This document shows, in pieces, positions 4,673 to 7,648 of a stretch of DNA of 7,648 bases. Each line of letters begins with the position of its first letter. Within the stretch, counting starts at the first letter, position 1. The translations under genes and the position numbers were made by a program. The stretch spans positions 1-7,648 of the forward strand of contig CANQFO010000052.1 of NCBI GenBank assembly GCA_947599755.1. Reading direction: 5' to 3'. Under the pieces are notes generated by a model. That model was given only the letters and a program-made list of their open reading frames with translations, was not told the DNA's origin and ran no database searches. Source of the stretch: an uncultured Bacilli bacterium. GTDB lineage: Bacteria; Bacillota_I; Bacilli_A; RF39; UBA660.

Positions 4673-6349
4673 ATGAAAAAGAAAAAAATAATAACAAAAG
4701 AAAAAATAATAGGAATTTTAAAAGTCATATCATTGATAACAGTTTTAATAATATTAACTCTTATATTGGATAAAAAGATTATGAGTGAAAATTTAAAAGA
4801 TATAAATTGGATTAAACAAAATGTATCAATAGAAATTGATAACACATTGGGTGAAAATATTTATAAAGTTTTTAAAAATAAAAATATTTCAATCTATGAT
4901 ATGAATTTTCAAACAATTATAAATGATAAGATTGATGAACTAATCACCTCATTAAAGTCTGAATATGTAGTGATTTATAATCCTTATGGGACAAATGAAC
5001 TTAGTTTTAATGTTTATTTTAAAAATAGTGAAGATTTTAATGATATAAAATATACTATTACATCATCAGATAAAAGCATAAATGATTTTAGCAAAACATT
5101 ATCTGAAAAGGAAAATAAAAGTGCTTATCAAATGATAGGATTAACAGCAGAAAATAAGAATAAAATTGAAATAGAAATTTCTACGGATGATGGTCCTAAA
5201 ACATATAATTTTGATATTGATTTAAGCGATATTAAAGTAACGGGAGAAGAAAAATTAAAAGTAACAGAGGGAAGTAGTGAAAAAGAACTAGATAATGGTC
5301 TATATGCAATGCTTGGAAATGATTCTGATGAACAAGATTATGTAGCACTATATGATAATGAAGGAATCATGAGAAGCGAAATACCTATTATTGGATATCG
5401 AGCTCATGCGATCCTTTTTGACCAGGATAAAATGTACTTTAGTATCTCTCAAACGAAAATTGCAGAAGTAAACAATTTAGGTCAAGTTACTAGAATTTAT
5501 CGTACTGGTAACTATCAACTTCATCATGATTATACATTTGATGAAAATGGGGATTTCCTTGTTTTAGCAAATAACACAAAGAAAGATACAGAAGAAGATT
5601 GTATAATCAAAATTGATAAAGAAACAGGAAAGGTTACAGAGTTAGTGGATTTTGAGGATATCTTTAAAGAGTACGTAGAAACTTGCAAGTTAGATACAGA
5701 GAGTCAAAGAGATGAAGGAGAAGATGGATTAGATTGGTTGCATTTAAATTCTATTGAATATGTAGATAAAGATGTATTTTTAAGTAGTAGAGAAACATCT
5801 TCTATATTAAAAGTATCTAATATATTAACAGATCCTAAAATTGAATTTATTTTAAGTAATAATGAATTTTGGAAAGATACTGATTTTGAAAATTTAGTGT
5901 TTACTCAATTAGGTGATTTTAAAATTCATGCTGGTCAACATAGTGTAAGATATGAAGAAGGAGAAGAAGAGGGGATCTATTATTTGAAATTCTTTAATAA
6001 TAATTATGGAGTTTCTAATAGTCAACCAAATTTTGATTATGAAAAAATAGGAATTACAAATCATAATCCATTCCAAGGAGATAACTCTTATTACTATGTG
6101 TATAAAGTAAATGAAAATGACAGAACTTTTGAACTTGTAGATAGCTTTGATGTTGAATATTCAGGAATTGTTAGTAGTATCCAAAGTCTATCTAATGGAA
6201 ATATTTTGGTAGATTCAGGAACAGCAGGAATATTTGCTGAATATGATGAAGATCATAATTTAATTAAAAAGTATCAAGCAAAAATGAATAAGTATATGGT
6301 ATATAGAGTGTTGAAATATGATTTTAATAATTTCTGGTTTAAATCGTAA
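4673..6349 (+). CDS. Membrane-anchored arylsulfate sulfotransferase (ASST/AssT family)
   Basis: A 558-aa protein. Residues 1-12 are Lys-rich, followed by one hydrophobic segment at about 13-32. There is no lipobox or Ala-x-Ala site, so it is probably an uncleaved anchor with the enzyme outside the cell. Residues 45-195 are a beta-rich N-terminal domain. The propeller-type catalytic domain fills the rest. Family signatures: YRAHAI (242-247), HHD (284-286) followed by NGDFLVLAN, DWLHLNS (354-360), SSR (371-373) and QHS (422-424). H285, H357, R373 and H423 match in order the His252, His356, Arg374 and His436 (sulfo-histidine) residues of E. coli ASST. These enzymes move sulfate from an aryl sulfate to a phenol without PAPS. 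Only two cysteines are present (C310, C338), and the paired cysteines near the active-site His of the E. coli enzyme are absent. Ribosome site TGGAGGAG (4661-4668) is strong. It lies just behind the dead PaaK-like gene and ahead of a two-component system. Family call is firm; donor and acceptor are unknown. Confidence 0.88.
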   Translation: MKKKKIITKEKIIGILKVISLITVLIILTLILDKKIMSENLKDINWIKQNVSIEIDNTLGENIYKVFKNKNISIYDMNFQTIINDKIDELITSLKSEYVVIYNPYGTNELSFNVYFKNSEDFNDIKYTITSSDKSINDFSKTLSEKENKSAYQMIGLTAENKNKIEIEISTDDGPKTYNFDIDLSDIKVTGEEKLKVTEGSSEKELDNGLYAMLGNDSDEQDYVALYDNEGIMRSEIPIIGYRAHAILFDQDKMYFSISQTKIAEVNNLGQVTRIYRTGNYQLHHDYTFDENGDFLVLANNTKKDTEEDCIIKIDKETGKVTELVDFEDIFKEYVETCKLDTESQRDEGEDGLDWLHLNSIEYVDKDVFLSSRETSSILKVSNILTDPKIEFILSNNEFWKDTDFENLVFTQLGDFKIHAGQHSVRYEEGEEEGIYYLKFFNNNYGVSNSQPNFDYEKIGITNHNPFQGDNSYYYVYKVNENDRTFELVDSFDVEYSGIVSSIQSLSNGNILVDSGTAGIFAEYDEDHNLIKKYQAKMNKYMVYRVLKYDFNNFWFKS

Positions 6350-6357
6350 AAATATTA

Positions 6358-6363
6358 TATAAT
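6358..6363 (+). promoter_or_regulatory. Possible -10 box for the two-component operon
   Basis: A perfect TATAAT in the 37-nt gap between the sulfotransferase stop (6347-6349) and the regulator start would begin transcription near 6370. No convincing -35 hexamer is present at 6334-6341, so this may be a weak or activator-dependent promoter, or chance in an AT-rich gap. The genes may also be cotranscribed with the sulfotransferase, since no terminator is seen between them. Confidence 0.35.
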
Positions 6364-6386
6364 ATAAGCAAATTGAAGGTGGTAAA

Positions 6387-7064
6387 ATGAGAATTTTAGT
6401 TGTAGAAGATGAAGAAGCAATTGCAGATATTATTGCTACAAAACTTCGCAAAGAAAAATATGAAGTTGATACAAGTTTTGATGGCGAAGATGGACTATAT
6501 AATGCTCTGACAAATATTTATGATTTAATTATTCTTGATATTATGCTACCTAAAATGAATGGAATAGAGATATTAAAAGAACTAAAAGAAAATAATATAA
6601 ATGCTAAAGTGATCATGCTTACTGCTAAATCCGGATTAGACGATAAATTAAAAGGATTTGATACAGGAGCAAATGACTATGTAACAAAACCTTTCCATAT
6701 TGAAGAACTAATCGCTAGAGTAAATGTTCAATTAAGAACCAAAGGAAATAATAATGTAAAAGATAGATTAGAATATAAGGATTTATCATTAAATATTAGA
6801 ACTTCCACTTTAACTTGTATAGAAACAGGTGAATCAATAAATATTCCTTATAGAGAGTTCCTACTACTTGAATATTTTATGAATAATCGGGAACAAATTA
6901 TATCCAAAGAACAAATTTATGATAAAGTTTGGGGAATAGACACTGATTATGAATCCAATAATTTAGAGGCATATTTATCGTTTTTAAGAAAGAAGTTAAA
7001 AGTCATTGGTTCAAAAGTAAATATCAAAGCAGTTCGTAATTTAGGTTATAAAATGGAGGGATAA
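6387..7064 (+). CDS. OmpR/PhoB-family response regulator
   Basis: A 225-aa DNA-binding response regulator of standard length. The receiver domain (1-115) has the acidic pocket E7-D8-E9, the phospho-acceptor D51 in ILDIMLP, T79 in MLTA and K101 in TKPF. A short Asn-rich linker (119-125) joins it to a C-terminal winged-helix domain (about 127-225). That domain has the usual REFLLLEYFMNN, SKEQIYDKVWG and RKKLK...RNLGYKM elements. Phosphorylation by the partner kinase encoded 6 nt downstream should drive dimerisation and DNA binding. The ribosome site is AAGGTGG (6376-6382). Its position right behind the sulfotransferase makes that gene, and itself, the first candidate targets. No direct-repeat binding site could be recognised in the 37-nt gap upstream. 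Confidence 0.95.
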   Translation: MRILVVEDEEAIADIIATKLRKEKYEVDTSFDGEDGLYNALTNIYDLIILDIMLPKMNGIEILKELKENNINAKVIMLTAKSGLDDKLKGFDTGANDYVTKPFHIEELIARVNVQLRTKGNNNVKDRLEYKDLSLNIRTSTLTCIETGESINIPYREFLLLEYFMNNREQIISKEQIYDKVWGIDTDYESNNLEAYLSFLRKKLKVIGSKVNIKAVRNLGYKMEG

Positions 7065-7070
7065 AGGAAT

Positions 7071-7648
7071 ATGGAAAATTTAAGGAAGAAAACATTTTTT
7101 ACCATTTTTATTATCATCTCTTTATTTGCTATTTTTTTTGCTACTTTCTCTAATATTCAAACTTATCACAGAGAATATGAAGGAATATTGCGTAATTTAA
7201 CAAGAATGAGAAATTTAACTAATCAAAGACCTGAATCTTTTGATCAAGAAAAGAAACCGATAAATAACGATGATCTTCATAATCGTAAAGTTATGGATTA
7301 TGAAGTGTATACATTTATTTTGAATAAGAATAACAATATTATTGATAAAATAAGTCATAGTGATAATAGGATTAGTAAGAAAATAGTGTATCAAGCAAAA
7401 AATATTATTAAAAAAAATAATACAAGTAACATAAAGATAGGGCTTTTATATGTTCAAAATTATGCTTATAATTTTGAACAAGGAAAATCTTTAACTATTA
7501 TAGATATTACAAGTACTAAAAGTACATTGCTTACAAATTTATTTTTTTCTATTCTTTTAATTATAATTGGAGAAATATTGATTTATATTATTTCTAAAAA
7601 AATAACAGAATGGATTACAAAACCAGTAGTGATGAGTTTTAATAGGGA
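7071..7648 (+). CDS. Sensor histidine kinase, N-terminal part (runs off the window)
   Basis: The frame is open from ATG 7071 to the window end, 192 residues seen. The start follows GGAGGG (7055-7060) and AAAGGA (7063-7068), 6 nt after the response regulator stop, so the two are cotranscribed. Layout: a membrane segment at about 9-27, an extracellular sensor region at about 28-150 with no recognised domain, and a second membrane segment at about 153-174. Then comes a juxtamembrane stretch with W181-ITKPV and SFNR at the edge. In the common Firmicute class of OmpR-coupled kinases, the W...PV...F stretch directly precedes the His-containing DASHELKTPL box. The catalytic half should therefore start just past the window. 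The sensed signal is unknown. The kinase call rests on layout, the partner gene and this last stretch, because no catalytic residue is visible. Confidence 0.85.
   Translation, partial: MENLRKKTFFTIFIIISLFAIFFATFSNIQTYHREYEGILRNLTRMRNLTNQRPESFDQEKKPINNDDLHNRKVMDYEVYTFILNKNNNIIDKISHSDNRISKKIVYQAKNIIKKNNTSNIKIGLLYVQNYAYNFEQGKSLTIIDITSTKSTLLTNLFFSILLIIIGEILIYIISKKITEWITKPVVMSFNR

Noticed and set aside
4658..4773. C-terminal part of the 127-aa open frame starting at 4390.
   Set aside because: It overlaps the start of the sulfotransferase in another frame, is Asn/Lys-rich low-complexity sequence and follows the point where PaaK similarity ends, so it is chance read-through.

Overview
The window is AT-rich, with A/T-ending codons dominating every gene. 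It has Shine-Dalgarno sites of the AGGAGG type, a Gram-positive-style ABC-F protein and an OmpR/histidine kinase pair. This fits a low-GC Bacillota or related gut-type Firmicute; no species can be named from the sequence. TGA acts as a stop (ABC-F and acyltransferase genes) and TAA as a stop elsewhere, so the standard bacterial code applies. All genes lie on the + strand.

Layout. (1) 98-1262: a decayed reading frame of unknown family (98-407), directly followed by an intact 280-aa radical SAM enzyme with a CxxxCxxC site. (2) 1281-1671: a promoter, an 8-bp palindrome and a MazG-like nucleotide pyrophosphohydrolase pseudogene with two in-frame stops and a lost metal-ligand Glu. (3) 1661-3391: a self-contained ABC-F ATPase unit with its own promoter, embedded in the end of the mazG remnant, and its own terminator. 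(4) 3427-4657: a membrane acyltransferase (acyltransferase-3 family), apparently read from a leaderless transcript. Its 3' end runs into an internally deleted remnant of a PaaK-type (phenylacetate-CoA ligase-like) adenylating enzyme. (5) 4673-6349: a membrane-anchored arylsulfate sulfotransferase with the family's catalytic His/Arg residues in place. (6) 6358-7648: an OmpR-type response regulator and the first 192 residues of its sensor kinase, cut by the window edge just before the expected phospho-accepting His box.

How the parts may work together. The sulfotransferase probably moves sulfate between phenolic compounds outside the cell, and the adjacent two-component system is its most obvious candidate regulator. 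The acyltransferase and the dead adenylating enzyme once formed a tightly packed pair upstream of it, possibly a surface-modification or aryl-acid module. The ABC-F protein probably protects or rescues ribosomes. The radical SAM enzyme has no visible substrate peptide or partner left.

The most distinctive feature is decay: three broken genes in the first 4.7 kb, each next to an intact gene. I found no CRISPR array, tRNA, rRNA, insertion sequence or clear novel multi-gene system.
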